A DNA stretch of 64,000 nucleotides, from assembly GCF_002305855.1 (NCBI RefSeq), contig NZ_CP022163.1, positions 310,292-374,291 on the forward strand. The letters run 5' to 3'. The notes beneath the pieces were generated by a model. The model ran no database searches, was not told the origin of the DNA, and worked only from the letters and a program-made list of their open reading frames with translations. Origin of the DNA: Melittangium boletus DSM 14713. Its GTDB lineage: Bacteria; Myxococcota; Myxococcia; Myxococcales; Myxococcaceae. Numbering within the stretch: the stretch's first letter is position 1; each line of letters starts with the position of its first letter. The position numbers and the translations under genes are program-made. Below, piece after piece: positions 54,871 through 64,000 of the stretch.

Positions 54871-56415
54871 TCAGTGCCGGAAGTGTCTCACTCCCGTGAG
54901 CACCATTGCCATTCCATGTTCATCCGCCGCCGCGATCAGTTCCGCGTCGCGCACCGAGCCTCCCGGTTGAATCACACAGGTGGCTCCCGCCCGAGCGGCC
55001 TCGTCGAGCCCATCCCGGAAGGGGAAGAAGGCATCCGAGGCCACCGCGCTGCCCCGGAGGGCCTCACCGCCCCGGGCCGTGGCGATCTTCGCCGACTCCA
55101 CCCGACTCGTTTGACCTCCACCGGCGGCGAGCAGCTTTTGACCCTCGGCGAAGACGATGGCGTTGCTCTTCACGTGCTTGCACACCCGCCAGGCGAAGCG
55201 CAGGGCCTTTTCCTCCTCGGCGGTGGGCGCGCGCTTGCTGACCACCTTCCAGTCCAGCGGCGGCTCGACGGAGTCCTTGTCGTGCACGACCAGACCGCCC
55301 GACACGCTCCGTGCTTCCAACTGGGCTCTCGGGCGGGCCGTGGGCGAGGCCAGGGCGGGCCCCGCCTCCAGCAGGCGCAGGTTCTTCTTCGCCGACAGTA
55401 CCTTCTGAGCCTCGGCCGAATAGGACGGAGCGATGACGGCCTCGAGGAACGTCTCCGCCAGGGCCTCGGCCGTCGCCGGATCCACCTCGCGGTTGAACGC
55501 CACGATGCCGCCGAAGGCCGAGACCTCATCGATCGCACGCGCCGTGCGGTAGGCCTTCACCAACGCGTCGTCCAGGGCCACGCCACACGGGGTGTTGTGC
55601 TTGATGATGACCGCGCAGGGCTGCTCCGGAAACTCGAGCACCAGGCCGAGCGCCGCGTCCAGATCCAGGATGTTGTTGTACGACAGCTCCTTGCCCTGGA
55701 GCACGCGCGAGAAGGCCACGGTGGGCTCCGCGGGCGCGGCGTGCTCGCGGTAGAAGGCGCCGCGCTGGTGCGGATTCTCCCCGTAGCGCAGGCTCTGCAC
55801 CTTCTGGAACCCGAGCGTGAGCTCCTGGGGGAAGGGCTCCGCGGCCTGCTCCGACAACCAGCCCGAGATGGAAGCGTCATAGGCCGCGGTGTGCGCGAAG
55901 GCCTTGCGCATCAGCCTTCGGCGCGTCTCCTCGCTGGTGGCACGCGATGCCTCCAGCTCCGCCAACACGGCCCCATAGTCCTCGGGGTCCACCACCACCG
56001 TCACATGGCGGAAGTTCTTCGCGGAGGCGCGCACCATCGCCGGCCCCCCGATGTCGATCTGCTCGATGACCTCCGCCTCGGATGCCCCGGAGGCGACCGT
56101 CTGGCGGAAGGGGTACAGGTTGACCGCCACGAGCGAGATGGGGGTGATGCCGTGCGCGGCCATCTCCGCGCGATCCGACTCCAGCTCGGGCCGGCCAAGC
56201 AGTCCACCATGGATGCGGGGATGGAGCGTCTTCACCCGCCCTCCGAGGATCTCCGGGCTCTGGGTGTGCTCGGAGACCTTGCGGGCGGGAACTCCCGCTG
56301 CCTGGAGCGCCGCGAGGGTGCCACCCGTGGACAGCAGCTCGAAACCGAGCCGCACGAGCCCTTGGGCGAAAGGAACCAGACCGCGTTTGTCGGACACGCT
56401 GAGAAGGGCCAGCAT
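54871..56415 (-). CDS. purH: Bifunctional AICAR formyltransferase / IMP cyclohydrolase
   Basis: 514 residues catalysing the last two steps of IMP synthesis. N-terminal MGS-like cyclohydrolase domain ([42 protein letters not shown]), C-terminal transformylase with [23 protein letters not shown] and the terminal [10 protein letters not shown]. Complete. First gene of the run purH - zinc-ribbon/TPR - purD - lptF - lptG, all closely spaced on the minus strand. Confidence 0.97.
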   Translation of the reverse strand: MLALLSVSDKRGLVPFAQGLVRLGFELLSTGGTLAALQAAGVPARKVSEHTQSPEILGGRVKTLHPRIHGGLLGRPELESDRAEMAAHGITPISLVAVNLYPFRQTVASGASEAEVIEQIDIGGPAMVRASAKNFRHVTVVVDPEDYGAVLAELEASRATSEETRRRLMRKAFAHTAAYDASISGWLSEQAAEPFPQELTLGFQKVQSLRYGENPHQRGAFYREHAAPAEPTVAFSRVLQGKELSYNNILDLDAALGLVLEFPEQPCAVIIKHNTPCGVALDDALVKAYRTARAIDEVSAFGGIVAFNREVDPATAEALAETFLEAVIAPSYSAEAQKVLSAKKNLRLLEAGPALASPTARPRAQLEARSVSGGLVVHDKDSVEPPLDWKVVSKRAPTAEEEKALRFAWRVCKHVKSNAIVFAEGQKLLAAGGGQTSRVESAKIATARGGEALRGSAVASDAFFPFRDGLDEAARAGATCVIQPGGSVRDAELIAAADEHGMAMVLTGVRHFRH

Positions 56416-56523
56416 GGGGTTGGGGGCGCCTCCACCGGGTAGGAGAAGGCCGTCCCTCTAGCAACCACCCCCCGGGGTGTCAACGAACCGGGAGGGCCGC
56501 GCGAGCCCTTTTCGTCCTGTTTT

Positions 56524-57018
56524 TCAGGGCTTGCGAGCCGAGACCGGGGGCTCGGCCTCGGTGGCCTCGCGCAGCTTGAGCAGCCCGCGCGTCTCCACCT
56601 GGCGAATGCGCTCGCGGGTGAGGTTCATGATGGCCCCCACCTCCTCGAGCGTGATGCCGCCCTTCTCCGCCACATCCAGGGCGCACGTGTGCTCGAGCTC
56701 CCAGATTTCCTTGTCCGGGAAGTTGAGCTTGATGGACCCCGTCTCCGGATTCACATCCAGGTAGAGGTTGTGCTTACACGATACGAACAGGCACGGACGC
56801 GCGCCATTCACGCAGTCCGCCCGGGTCTTCGGCCGCTGGGAATCGACGGCCTGGAGCAGATCGCCCTCCTCGGGGTCCACCTGACCCGTCAGGCGACGAC
56901 GGCGCAAATCCCTCGCCATCTCCTTGCGCGACATCGTCTTCGAGCGACGGCGCTCCGCTCCCCCCTCCGCCTCCTCGGGCGCCTCCTCCTCCGGCCGCTG
57001 CTGCTTCACTTCAGACAT
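56524..57018 (-). CDS. Sigma-70 region-4-like HTH protein with four cysteines
   Basis: 164 residues. The C-terminus is a clear region-4 helix-turn-helix ([28 protein letters not shown]), as in sigma factors, but there is no region 2. Upstream is a compact segment with Cys69, Cys76, Cys81 and Cys112 ([28 protein letters not shown]), a spacing compatible with a metal or Fe-S site. The N-terminus is acidic then basic. Not a complete sigma factor; likely a DNA- or polymerase-binding regulator. Transcribed away from the kinase genes with a 200-bp promoter region. Confidence 0.8.
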   Translation of the reverse strand: MSEVKQQRPEEEAPEEAEGGAERRRSKTMSRKEMARDLRRRRLTGQVDPEEGDLLQAVDSQRPKTRADCVNGARPCLFVSCKHNLYLDVNPETGSIKLNFPDKEIWELEHTCALDVAEKGGITLEEVGAIMNLTRERIRQVETRGLLKLREATEAEPPVSARKP

Positions 57019-57217
57019 GTCCCCTCCAAAAGCTGGGCCTTCTCTATACCCGTTCCCCAGGCTTTCAGACTATGGCGAATGGCGCTTTTCGTCGCGACGC
57101 GGCGACGTCCCCCCGCTCGGGGCGCACGCCGGGGGCTTCTGATCGCCGGTGAACACTTCGGAAGATTTCACGCGATGTCCCGCATGAGGTCCGACACCGC
57201 GGACTCCACCCGGGACA

Positions 57218-59038
57218 CTACTTTTTTCGCGGAACGTTGAACTTCTTCGTCACCTTGGAATCGGCGGTGATGGTGACGGGGAAGTTCCTCGTGTGCGAGG
57301 GGTGCTTGAAGGTCAGCTGGTAGGTGCCGGGCGCGAGCTCGATGCTCAGGGGCTGCTGCAACTCACGCTTGTAGAGTTTGCCGTCGATATAGAGGTCGGC
57401 ATAGGGCACGGCCTGGACGGTGAGGTAGCCCTTGGCCTGGACAACGGGAGCCGCCGGAGCGGGTGCTTCCTCGCGCTTCACCTCCTGCTCCGCGACAGCC
57501 GCCGGGGGAATCTCGGGCCGGGCGGGGGGCGTGCTGGAGGGAGGCGTGACTGGGACGCTGGGTGAACGCGCCTCCACCTGGGCGGGCGGCGTGGACGCGG
57601 GTGCCGAGGACATCCGCCACGCCGTCACTCCGCCCGCGAGGACCAGGAACGCCACGCCCGCGCCCACCCATACCGGAGTGCGCCCACGCCGGGAGTCCGG
57701 GGTTGGCGCCGGAGGGACTGGGGCCACGGGGGCGGGCTCCGGCGAGGGCGAGTTCCCACTGACGCGTTCCACGGCGGGTTCCGCCGGAACGGCCGCTGGC
57801 CCCTCGCCCGTCTTGCCGTCCCGGGACAGCACCAGGGTGGACGCGGAGACGAGGGAGTCCTCGGGCACGCTCAGGCGCTCGACCCGTTCGTACGGGAGAG
57901 CGGGAGTTCGTCCTGGCAGGACGGCGGTGGACTCCCGGAGGGGTGGGGCCACGCTCGCGGACTCACTCGCGGGAGGCTCCGCCGTTGAGGCCGCTGGCGC
58001 CTCGACGCGCTCCGGAGAGGGCGCGGTCGGCTCCATCCCCACGGGGGGAACGCCGCCGGAGCGGGGACGGGAGCGGTCCTGGAGCAACGCGGGCGCCGGC
58101 ATGAACTGGGTGAGCGGCACATCGAAGAGCCGCCGCACGAAGGTGCCCACGTCCGTGTCATCCACACTGGTGGCGCTGCGAAGCACGCATTGGGCCAGCG
58201 CGCGCTCCATTTCGCCCGCCGACTGGTAGCGCGCCTCGGGCTCCCGCTCCAGGGCGGTGAGAATCACGTTGTCCAGCGCCTCGGGAACATCCGGGTTGAG
58301 CCGGGCCGGGGGGACGATGAGGCTCTCGCGCACGGCACGAAGGACGGCGACCTCCGAGTCTCCGTCGAACAGCCGGCCTCCGGTGAGCATCTCCCAGAGC
58401 ACCACCCCGAGCGCGAAGATGTCCGTGCGCGCGTCCACTTCCTCGCCCCGCGCCTGCTCCGGGGACATGTACGCGAACTTGCCCTTGAGCACCCCCGGCT
58501 GGGTGAGCCGGTTGCCCGCCTTCGCGATGCCGAAGTCGGTGAGCTTCACCGCTCCATCGAAGGACAAGAGCACGTTGTGCGGCGTGACGTCCCGGTGCAC
58601 CAGCCCCAGGGGCTCGCCCTCGGGGGACTTGGTGCGGTGCGCGTAGTGCAGGCCCGCCGCCACCTGCGCGCCCACGTGCGCCACCAGCACCGGAGGCATG
58701 CGGATGCCCTTCTCCCGGCAACGCTTGCGCAGCTCCCACAGCGAGCTGCCGCGCACGTACTCCATCGCCAGGTAGTACGAGTCCTCGTGCTTGTCGAAGT
58801 CGAAGATCTGCACCACGTTGGCGTGGTTGAGCCGCGAGACGAGCCGTGCCTCGTTGATGAACATCCGCACGAAGCCCTCGTCGTCCGACAGGAACGAGCG
58901 CACGCGCTTGATGACGACTTCCTTCTCGAAGCCCTCCGCGCCCCGGGCCGTGGCCAGGTAGATTTCCGCCATGCCCCCCTCGGCCAGCTTGCGCTTGACG
59001 ACGTACTTGCCGATGGGGGTGCCTGCTTCGAGTGTCAC
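57218..59038 (-). CDS. Membrane Ser/Thr protein kinase with C-terminal PEGA domain
   Basis: 606 residues, GTG start. Kinase domain 10-290 with AEGGMAEIYLA, Lys44, HRDVTPHN (Asp150, Asn155) and DFG 168-170. The catalytic-loop Lys of HRDLKxxN is Thr152, a variant common among myxobacterial kinases. A Pro/Ala-rich linker, one helix (VWVGAGVAFLVLAGGVTAW) and a C-terminal PEGA-type beta domain follow (YLTVQAVPYADLYIDGKLYK, LAPGTYQLTFKHP). PEGA domains sit outside the cytoplasm and probably sense the envelope. Confidence 0.92.
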   Translation of the reverse strand: MTLEAGTPIGKYVVKRKLAEGGMAEIYLATARGAEGFEKEVVIKRVRSFLSDDEGFVRMFINEARLVSRLNHANVVQIFDFDKHEDSYYLAMEYVRGSSLWELRKRCREKGIRMPPVLVAHVGAQVAAGLHYAHRTKSPEGEPLGLVHRDVTPHNVLLSFDGAVKLTDFGIAKAGNRLTQPGVLKGKFAYMSPEQARGEEVDARTDIFALGVVLWEMLTGGRLFDGDSEVAVLRAVRESLIVPPARLNPDVPEALDNVILTALEREPEARYQSAGEMERALAQCVLRSATSVDDTDVGTFVRRLFDVPLTQFMPAPALLQDRSRPRSGGVPPVGMEPTAPSPERVEAPAASTAEPPASESASVAPPLRESTAVLPGRTPALPYERVERLSVPEDSLVSASTLVLSRDGKTGEGPAAVPAEPAVERVSGNSPSPEPAPVAPVPPAPTPDSRRGRTPVWVGAGVAFLVLAGGVTAWRMSSAPASTPPAQVEARSPSVPVTPPSSTPPARPEIPPAAVAEQEVKREEAPAPAAPVVQAKGYLTVQAVPYADLYIDGKLYKRELQQPLSIELAPGTYQLTFKHPSHTRNFPVTITADSKVTKKFNVPRKK

Positions 59039-59062
59039 AGAGGAGCTTCCCGGAAGAGCGAG

Positions 59063-61180
59063 CTAGAACTTCACCACCACACGGGTGTGGGTGTTGGGCT
59101 TCACCTCGATCCGCTGGGTACGGGTGCCCTTTTCCGGGTTCGAGAAACGGCACTCGTACACCCCGGCCACGAGGCTGACGTCGGGCAGGGGCGTGCTCCC
59201 CAGGTTGCGGCCACCGCACGACACATCCGCCCAGGGCGTCACCGCGAAGCGCACCGTGCCCTTGCGCGTCTCCACCGCCGCGACCGGAGGCGGCGATGGA
59301 CGAGGCTCCGGCCGCTCCTTCGGAAGGGGCTCGAGCTCCAGCGACTCCTCCTGTGTCGGGCCCTCGCCCACCGTGATCTTCCGGCTGATCGCCCGGTGGC
59401 GAGGGGCCTCCACCCTCACCACCAACTCCTGGCCGGGCATGGCGGACAACACCACCGTGGACTTCGAGTGCAGCTGACCATCCACCGTCAGCGAGGCCTG
59501 CCCGGGCTTCGCCGACAGGGTCACTCGCACGGGGACGGGCTGGGGAATCTCGGTCCGCGCCACGATCGACTCGGCTGGAGGAGGCGGAGTGCTCGTGGGC
59601 GTCGGGGTGGGCGTCGGGGTCGGCTCGGGCTCCGGAGGAGGCAGCGGCTTCGGCTCCGGCTCCTTCTGGACCGAGGCAACGGGCACCGGAGGACCGGGTT
59701 CCGAGCGCAGCGCCCACAGGCCCCCGAGCACCAGGCCCAGCAACACGAGCGCGACCACGCCCACCAGGACTCCCCGGTTGGACTTGCGCGGCTCGGGCGC
59801 CACGGAAGGTTCGGACTGATCGACATCCTCGATCGTCTCGGACATCCCGGACAATTCGGCCGCGGGCGGTGGGATGGCCCGTTGACGCGGCAGGCTCGGC
59901 CTCAGCAGCGGCGTCTCGCTCAGCGATTCGCTCGGCGCATCCAACACGGCGTCGGACGGGTTGCGGCGCAGATCCACGGTCCGCTTGCGCTCGAGTCCAT
60001 TGGGACGCGACTCACTCCGGGACGGCCGGGACGGCGTCCGCGTCGAGGGAGGGGCCGCGGCCTCCAACTGGCGCGGCGCCGCCATGGTGTTGTCCACGGT
60101 GGCCTTGTCGGCGGGGGCCCTGTCTCCGGGCCGCTCCCCCAGGGACCGCTCGGCGAGGGAGCGCTCGACGGAGGACTTCGCGGCCCGGAGGGACGCCTTG
60201 GACCCTCCCGGAGGCGACATGCCCTCCTCTTCCACGAGCACATCACCCAGCCGGGCCTCCTCGGCCAGCCGCGCGGCGTACAGATCCTTCATGTACGCGG
60301 ACACGGCCGCCGTGGACGAAGGCTGGGGCTGGGCGTCCAGCCACCCCTCGAGCGCCCGCTGGAACTGCAGCGCCTCGGAGTAGCGGTGGGCCGGATCCCT
60401 CGCCAGCGCCTTCATGACGATGGGATCCAGATCCTTGGGCACCCGGGCGTTGAGCTGGGAGGGCGGCGTGATGTCGCACTCGGCCACCGCCTGCAGCGTG
60501 ATGATGTCGTTGGCGCGCTTGAACAGACGCACGCCCGTCAGCAGCTCGTAGAGCACCACGCCCAGGGCGAAGATGTCGCTGCGGCGGTCCACCCGCTGTC
60601 CGGCGGCCTGCTCCGGCGACATGTACGAGTACTTGCCCTTGAGCACGCCCGAGCGCGTCTCGGTGGCCTGGTCCGCCGCCTTGGCGATACCGAAGTCCAC
60701 CACCTTGGCCCGCCCCTCGAACGTCAGGAGGATGTTCTGCGGGGAGATGTCCCGATGGACGATGTTGAGCGGCTTGCCGCTCGCGTCCAGCTGCTTGTGC
60801 GCGTGATCCAACCCCGCGCACGCCTCGCTCAGGATGCGGCACACGAGCGGCACGGGAATGAGCTGTCCTCCCCGCTCGGCCGCCTTCCAGATGCGCCGCA
60901 GATCCTCGCCGTGGATGTACTCCATGGCGATGAAGAAGCTGTCGTCCTGGGAGCCCAGGTCGAAGATCTGGACGATGTTGGGGTGGTCGAGCCGCGCGGC
61001 GATGCGCGCTTCGTCCAGGAACATCTGGACGAACTCCTCGTTCTCCGCGAGGTGCGGAAGAATGCGCTTGATGACCAGCAGCTGCGGGTCACCCTCCTCG
61101 CGCGCGAGGTAGATCTGCGCCATGCCACCCATGGCGAGTCGCTTCAGGAGCTGATATTTGCCGTAGTTCTCGATTGACAC
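59063..61180 (-). CDS. Membrane Ser/Thr protein kinase with PEGA-like C-terminus
   Basis: 705 residues. Start chosen at GTG 61180 (VSIENYGKYQLLKRLAMGG); an earlier GTG at 61198 is possible. Lys38, HRDISPQN (Asp144), DFG 162-164, KGKYSYMSPEQ. The catalytic-loop Lys is replaced by Ser. A 200-residue Ser/Arg/Glu-rich juxtamembrane segment follows, one helix (GVLVGVVALVLLGLVLGGLW), a Pro-Glu-Thr stalk with a PTPTPTPT run, and two PEGA-like beta units ending VAGVYECRFSNPEKGTRTQR. It is 24 bp upstream of the other PEGA kinase gene on the same strand, so the two are likely co-expressed. Confidence 0.92.
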   Translation of the reverse strand: MSIENYGKYQLLKRLAMGGMAQIYLAREEGDPQLLVIKRILPHLAENEEFVQMFLDEARIAARLDHPNIVQIFDLGSQDDSFFIAMEYIHGEDLRRIWKAAERGGQLIPVPLVCRILSEACAGLDHAHKQLDASGKPLNIVHRDISPQNILLTFEGRAKVVDFGIAKAADQATETRSGVLKGKYSYMSPEQAAGQRVDRRSDIFALGVVLYELLTGVRLFKRANDIITLQAVAECDITPPSQLNARVPKDLDPIVMKALARDPAHRYSEALQFQRALEGWLDAQPQPSSTAAVSAYMKDLYAARLAEEARLGDVLVEEEGMSPPGGSKASLRAAKSSVERSLAERSLGERPGDRAPADKATVDNTMAAPRQLEAAAPPSTRTPSRPSRSESRPNGLERKRTVDLRRNPSDAVLDAPSESLSETPLLRPSLPRQRAIPPPAAELSGMSETIEDVDQSEPSVAPEPRKSNRGVLVGVVALVLLGLVLGGLWALRSEPGPPVPVASVQKEPEPKPLPPPEPEPTPTPTPTPTSTPPPPAESIVARTEIPQPVPVRVTLSAKPGQASLTVDGQLHSKSTVVLSAMPGQELVVRVEAPRHRAISRKITVGEGPTQEESLELEPLPKERPEPRPSPPPVAAVETRKGTVRFAVTPWADVSCGGRNLGSTPLPDVSLVAGVYECRFSNPEKGTRTQRIEVKPNTHTRVVVKF

Positions 61181-61295
61181 GGTGCGACACGCCCCCACGG
61201 CGGAGAGCCAGGGACGGGACCCCCCGGACGCGGATGAGCCCGAGCGTAAGCGGCCCGGCGCGGAGGGTCAAACCTCCTGTCACACTCTTCCCTGC

Positions 61296-61664
61296 CTACC
61301 CCCCGCGGCGCACCGGGGCCCGCACCTCGCGGGTCTCCCTCATGAGCGCTTCCAGGTCATCCAGGTGCCGGCGCAGCACGGGCATCAGCACGGGCGCGGC
61401 GTCGACCCGGTCGAACAGCTCCAGGACGCGGTCCACCTTGCGCTCGATCTCCGCGGCCCGGGTGGGCGTGATGCGGCGCAGCAACAAATCCACGCCCGCC
61501 TCCATGAGGACACGGGCCACCGCGTCGCGCGAGGCCAGGGGCTCATCCCGCCGCCGCTGCCCCCCCCCCTTGATGACGCGCAGTCCACCGGGAGAAGGCG
61601 CGGACGCGCGACGACCGAGAAGTGGCTCGGGGGTGGAGTTGTCGTCGCGCTGTCGGGAACTCAC
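61296..61664 (-). CDS. Small hypothetical protein
   Basis: 122 residues from GTG 61664, which has AGGAGG five bases upstream (frame open to 61706). N-terminal half disordered and basic (VIKGGGQRRRDEPLASRDA), C-terminal half helical (AAEIERKVDRVLELFDRVDA). No known domain. Lies between the ASH/VWA gene and the kinase pair, same strand. Confidence 0.6.
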   Translation of the reverse strand: MSSRQRDDNSTPEPLLGRRASAPSPGGLRVIKGGGQRRRDEPLASRDAVARVLMEAGVDLLLRRITPTRAAEIERKVDRVLELFDRVDAAPVLMPVLRRHLDDLEALMRETREVRAPVRRGG

Positions 61665-61825
61665 GGTCGCCTCCTGCTGCCGGGGTCCCGTCAGGGTACT
61701 CAGCATGGGTCACCCTCCAATTTTCCGGTCAACCGCACAGACCGGTCTGGAGCTGTAGCACCCGGGCCCGACATGTCCCGCCGGCGCCGGTCTTCCGGCA
61801 CCCGCGGGAGTCCTCCTCGCCGGGC

Positions 61826-64000
61826 TTACGAGCAGGCCCGGCGGTAATAGATGTCCACCTTCGCGCCCGCGGCGGGAGCGGAGGAGAAGACAACGCTGTT
61901 GGTGGCGCCGTCGTAAGTCCAGCCCGTCGTCACGGGCACGCCATTCACCGACACGGTGATGCTGCCCGCGTCTGGCTGGTCGCTGAGCGGGAAGCGGTCC
62001 TGGGGCGAGAAGGCCTTGCTGGCCACCGTGCGCAGCAGCGGGGAGTAGTCCGGCTCGCACACGGAGATGACCTCACCTCCCGTGCGGGCCGCGGCCTCGG
62101 CGTAGCGCGTGCCGCCACCCCCCGATGTGGGACACCCGGTGGCGGTGGGCGCGATGGCGTAGAGGGTCATGCGCTGGGGCTGGTTCTCCCCCTTGCGAGC
62201 GCGCAGGAAGCGCACGTAGGTGTCCACGCTGTCCGGCGAGTGATCGTCCTCGTCGCCCACGAAGACGACCACCAGGGCGGCCTCGTCGCGCAGGAAGCCC
62301 AGGTTGCCGTCGTTGGGCTCGGGCGTGCGCGGATCATCCGCGTTGTTCACCAGAGGAGGAGACAGGGCGCGCCGCACGGCCTCGAACCCCTGCTCCAGGG
62401 AGGCGCACTGACCCACGTTCACGTTCTGCTGTAGCACCGACGCCAGGTCCGGCGTCTGGAGCGTGAGGAGGCGCGGCCGGCTGCCATCCACCGGGAAGAG
62501 GCGGCCCGCTTCTCCGCCCTGGGCCCCGCCCGGGCACGCGTTGGACGTGGCGTCGATGCCCGTGGTCGTGACGGACAGGTGCAGATCCACGCCCTTGGCC
62601 CGCGCCGCGTCGACGAAGGCGGGGATGGCCGACGTGAGCCGCGGCTGCTCCTCCACCATGGACGCGGTGTTGTCCACCACGAAGAGCACGTCCACCTTGG
62701 CCCCATCCTGCTGGATGAATTGATCCGTCTTGTTCATGTTCTTGGAGGACTCGCCCACGAGCGACACGAGCAGGGGCGCGGGCAGATCCGACGACTCCAC
62801 GAAGAGGGGCGACAGGTTCATTCCGTACACCTGGGCCAGGTAGTCCACCTGCACCGTGAAGGCGTCTCCGGGATCGAGGGTGATGGGCGGCGTGGGCGCG
62901 TCCCGCAGCAGGAACTCGCCATCCGAGGTGCCCGCGCCGATGAACACGTTGGACACCGTCACCGGGGCCCGGCACGCGTTGAGGTAGTTCACCTCGCGAG
63001 GCGCTGGCGAACAGTCCGGGCGCGACACGCCGAAGTCCACGTAACGCGGAGAGGCCACCAGACAGGCGGCCCGGGAGTACGCGGACAGGGGAATCAGCAC
63101 CCGCGGGTTGCCCGGATCCCACTGTTCGATCTGCACCGAGCCCGTGAAGTCACCGCCCGTCAGCGGCGCGGCGAAGGCCACCATGAAGCTGAAGCTGTCA
63201 CCCGGGTAGACGATGAGTCCATCCAGATCACCGCCCGGCAGGCTGAACACCCCGCCCCCGGTGTCGTTCATGCGGATGTTCTTCACCGCGCAGAGGTCAC
63301 CGGCCTGGTTGTCCACCTTCACGCCCAGCACGGCGCCCCGGCCGGGTTCCACCGTGCCGAAGTTCATCGCCAGCGGGGTGACGGTGATCTGACAGGGCGC
63401 GTGGCGCTCGCCCGCGCCCGAGAACGCCAGCACCGTGGTCTCCTCGCCGAACACGTCCGTGGTCATCACCAACTGGCTGCGCGCGGGGCCCTCCTGCGTG
63501 GGCTCGAAGTAGACGCGCAGGTTCACCTCCTCGCCGGGCATCAACCGGTGGGGCAGCGTCTGCGCCACCAGGTGGATGGGATTGGTCGCGGCCGTGGAGC
63601 CATCGAGGGGCTGGAGATCCAACCCCTGAATGGTGAGCGGCCCGCCGTTGGCGGCACCGCAGTTCTTCACGTTGATGACCTGGGACGTCTTCGACCCGAG
63701 CGGCTGGGGTCCGAAGTCCCGGCTGAGGGGCGACACGCACAACTCCGACGCACCACCAAAGCCGCGCAGCGCCACGTCCGTGGTGGGATGGCGGCGGCTG
63801 TTCACGCTGAACGAGGCGAGGTTCGTCGCCTCGCCCATATGGCCCGGGCTGTAGCGCATCTCCCAGGAGCGAATCTCGCCGGGCTGGAGCACCAATGGCA
63901 CGCCGATGTCGCCATGGCTGAACGAGGCCTCGTCGGACATCAACGCGAACGCCGTCACCTCCATGGGCTCGGTGCTCAGGTTGTGCAGCCGGGCCACCCG
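61826..64000 (-). CDS. ASH-repeat and VWA-domain surface protein, incomplete at right edge
   Basis: The frame is open to the last base, so the 5' end is outside the window. About 725 residues are seen: several immunoglobulin-like ASH (choice-of-anchor D) repeats such as SPLSRDFGPQPLGSKTSQVI and TPLAMNFGTVEPGRGAVLGV, then a von Willebrand A domain (DVLFVVDNTASMVEEQPRL, with DNTAS in place of the usual DxSxS) carrying ALVVVFVGDEDDHSPDSVDT, and a short C-terminal beta strand region ending YYRRACS. This layout is typical of large cell-surface or secreted proteins of myxobacteria, probably adhesive. Confidence 0.85.
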   Translation of the reverse strand, partial: RVARLHNLSTEPMEVTAFALMSDEASFSHGDIGVPLVLQPGEIRSWEMRYSPGHMGEATNLASFSVNSRRHPTTDVALRGFGGASELCVSPLSRDFGPQPLGSKTSQVINVKNCGAANGGPLTIQGLDLQPLDGSTAATNPIHLVAQTLPHRLMPGEEVNLRVYFEPTQEGPARSQLVMTTDVFGEETTVLAFSGAGERHAPCQITVTPLAMNFGTVEPGRGAVLGVKVDNQAGDLCAVKNIRMNDTGGGVFSLPGGDLDGLIVYPGDSFSFMVAFAAPLTGGDFTGSVQIEQWDPGNPRVLIPLSAYSRAACLVASPRYVDFGVSRPDCSPAPREVNYLNACRAPVTVSNVFIGAGTSDGEFLLRDAPTPPITLDPGDAFTVQVDYLAQVYGMNLSPLFVESSDLPAPLLVSLVGESSKNMNKTDQFIQQDGAKVDVLFVVDNTASMVEEQPRLTSAIPAFVDAARAKGVDLHLSVTTTGIDATSNACPGGAQGGEAGRLFPVDGSRPRLLTLQTPDLASVLQQNVNVGQCASLEQGFEAVRRALSPPLVNNADDPRTPEPNDGNLGFLRDEAALVVVFVGDEDDHSPDSVDTYVRFLRARKGENQPQRMTLYAIAPTATGCPTSGGGGTRYAEAAARTGGEVISVCEPDYSPLLRTVASKAFSPQDRFPLSDQPDAGSITVSVNGVPVTTGWTYDGATNSVVFSSAPAAGAKVDIYYRRACS

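Overview
This 64 kb window is chromosomal DNA of a high-GC myxobacterium, most likely from the Cystobacterineae (Cystobacter / Archangium / Melittangium type). The evidence is the gene content: modular polyketide synthase, several Ser/Thr kinases with Pro/Ala-rich linkers and a membrane anchor, lipoprotein toxin-immunity cassettes of the outer-membrane-exchange type, zinc-ribbon TPR proteins, many GTG starts with purine-rich Shine-Dalgarno sites and very strong third-position GC. The species call is inference. No rRNA, tRNA, CRISPR array, transposase, integrase or replication origin was seen.

Layout. 1-2625: 5' part of a type I PKS gene (minus strand, runs off the left edge). 2937-5052: family III CoA-transferase/racemase, SCP2 sterol-carrier protein and a single-domain response regulator (minus); a degenerate histidine kinase is divergent from the regulator. 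6280-10463: tatA, TPR protein, a heat-shock-type sigma factor, a GlcD-like FAD oxidase and folE. 10609-15863: a six-gene metal-uptake operon (small His/Cys protein, outer-membrane channel, ZnuA-type binding protein, lipoprotein, ATPase, permease). 15874-19256: a lipoprotein with a possible nuclease C-terminus and, by ATGA overlap, a putative immunity gene. 19269-27606: isochorismatase-like hydrolase, CBS protein, alpha/beta hydrolase, a TPR operon, a His-Glu-tailed lipoprotein, a second copy of the small His/Cys family, an ATP-grasp-like enzyme and a Bax-inhibitor-1 protein. 27674-31367: thioredoxin-like ferredoxin and vitamin-B12-dependent ribonucleotide reductase nrdJ, preceded by a pair of NrdR-box-like sites.

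31510-37443 is the most distinctive region: three tandem lipoprotein toxin genes of the A/G-H-H nuclease type (SitA-like), each followed with an 8-nt overlap by its own Imm11-type immunity gene, plus an orphan 3' fragment of a fourth immunity gene. Two toxins are identical over about 1.23 kb and differ only in their last ~50 residues, which looks like recent gene conversion with the specificity-determining end left polymorphic.

37498-43481: an MshEN-domain protein, an initiating sugar-phosphate transferase (EPS/capsule type) and two glycosyltransferases. 43498-48106: UvrC-like GIY-YIG protein, a secreted hypothetical and a Ser/Thr kinase. 48186-56415: a tightly packed operon purH - zinc-ribbon/TPR gene (apparently frameshifted) - purD - lptF - lptG. 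56524-64000: a sigma-region-4-like HTH protein with four cysteines, two PEGA-domain Ser/Thr kinases, a small hypothetical and the 3' part of an ASH-repeat/VWA protein running off the right edge.
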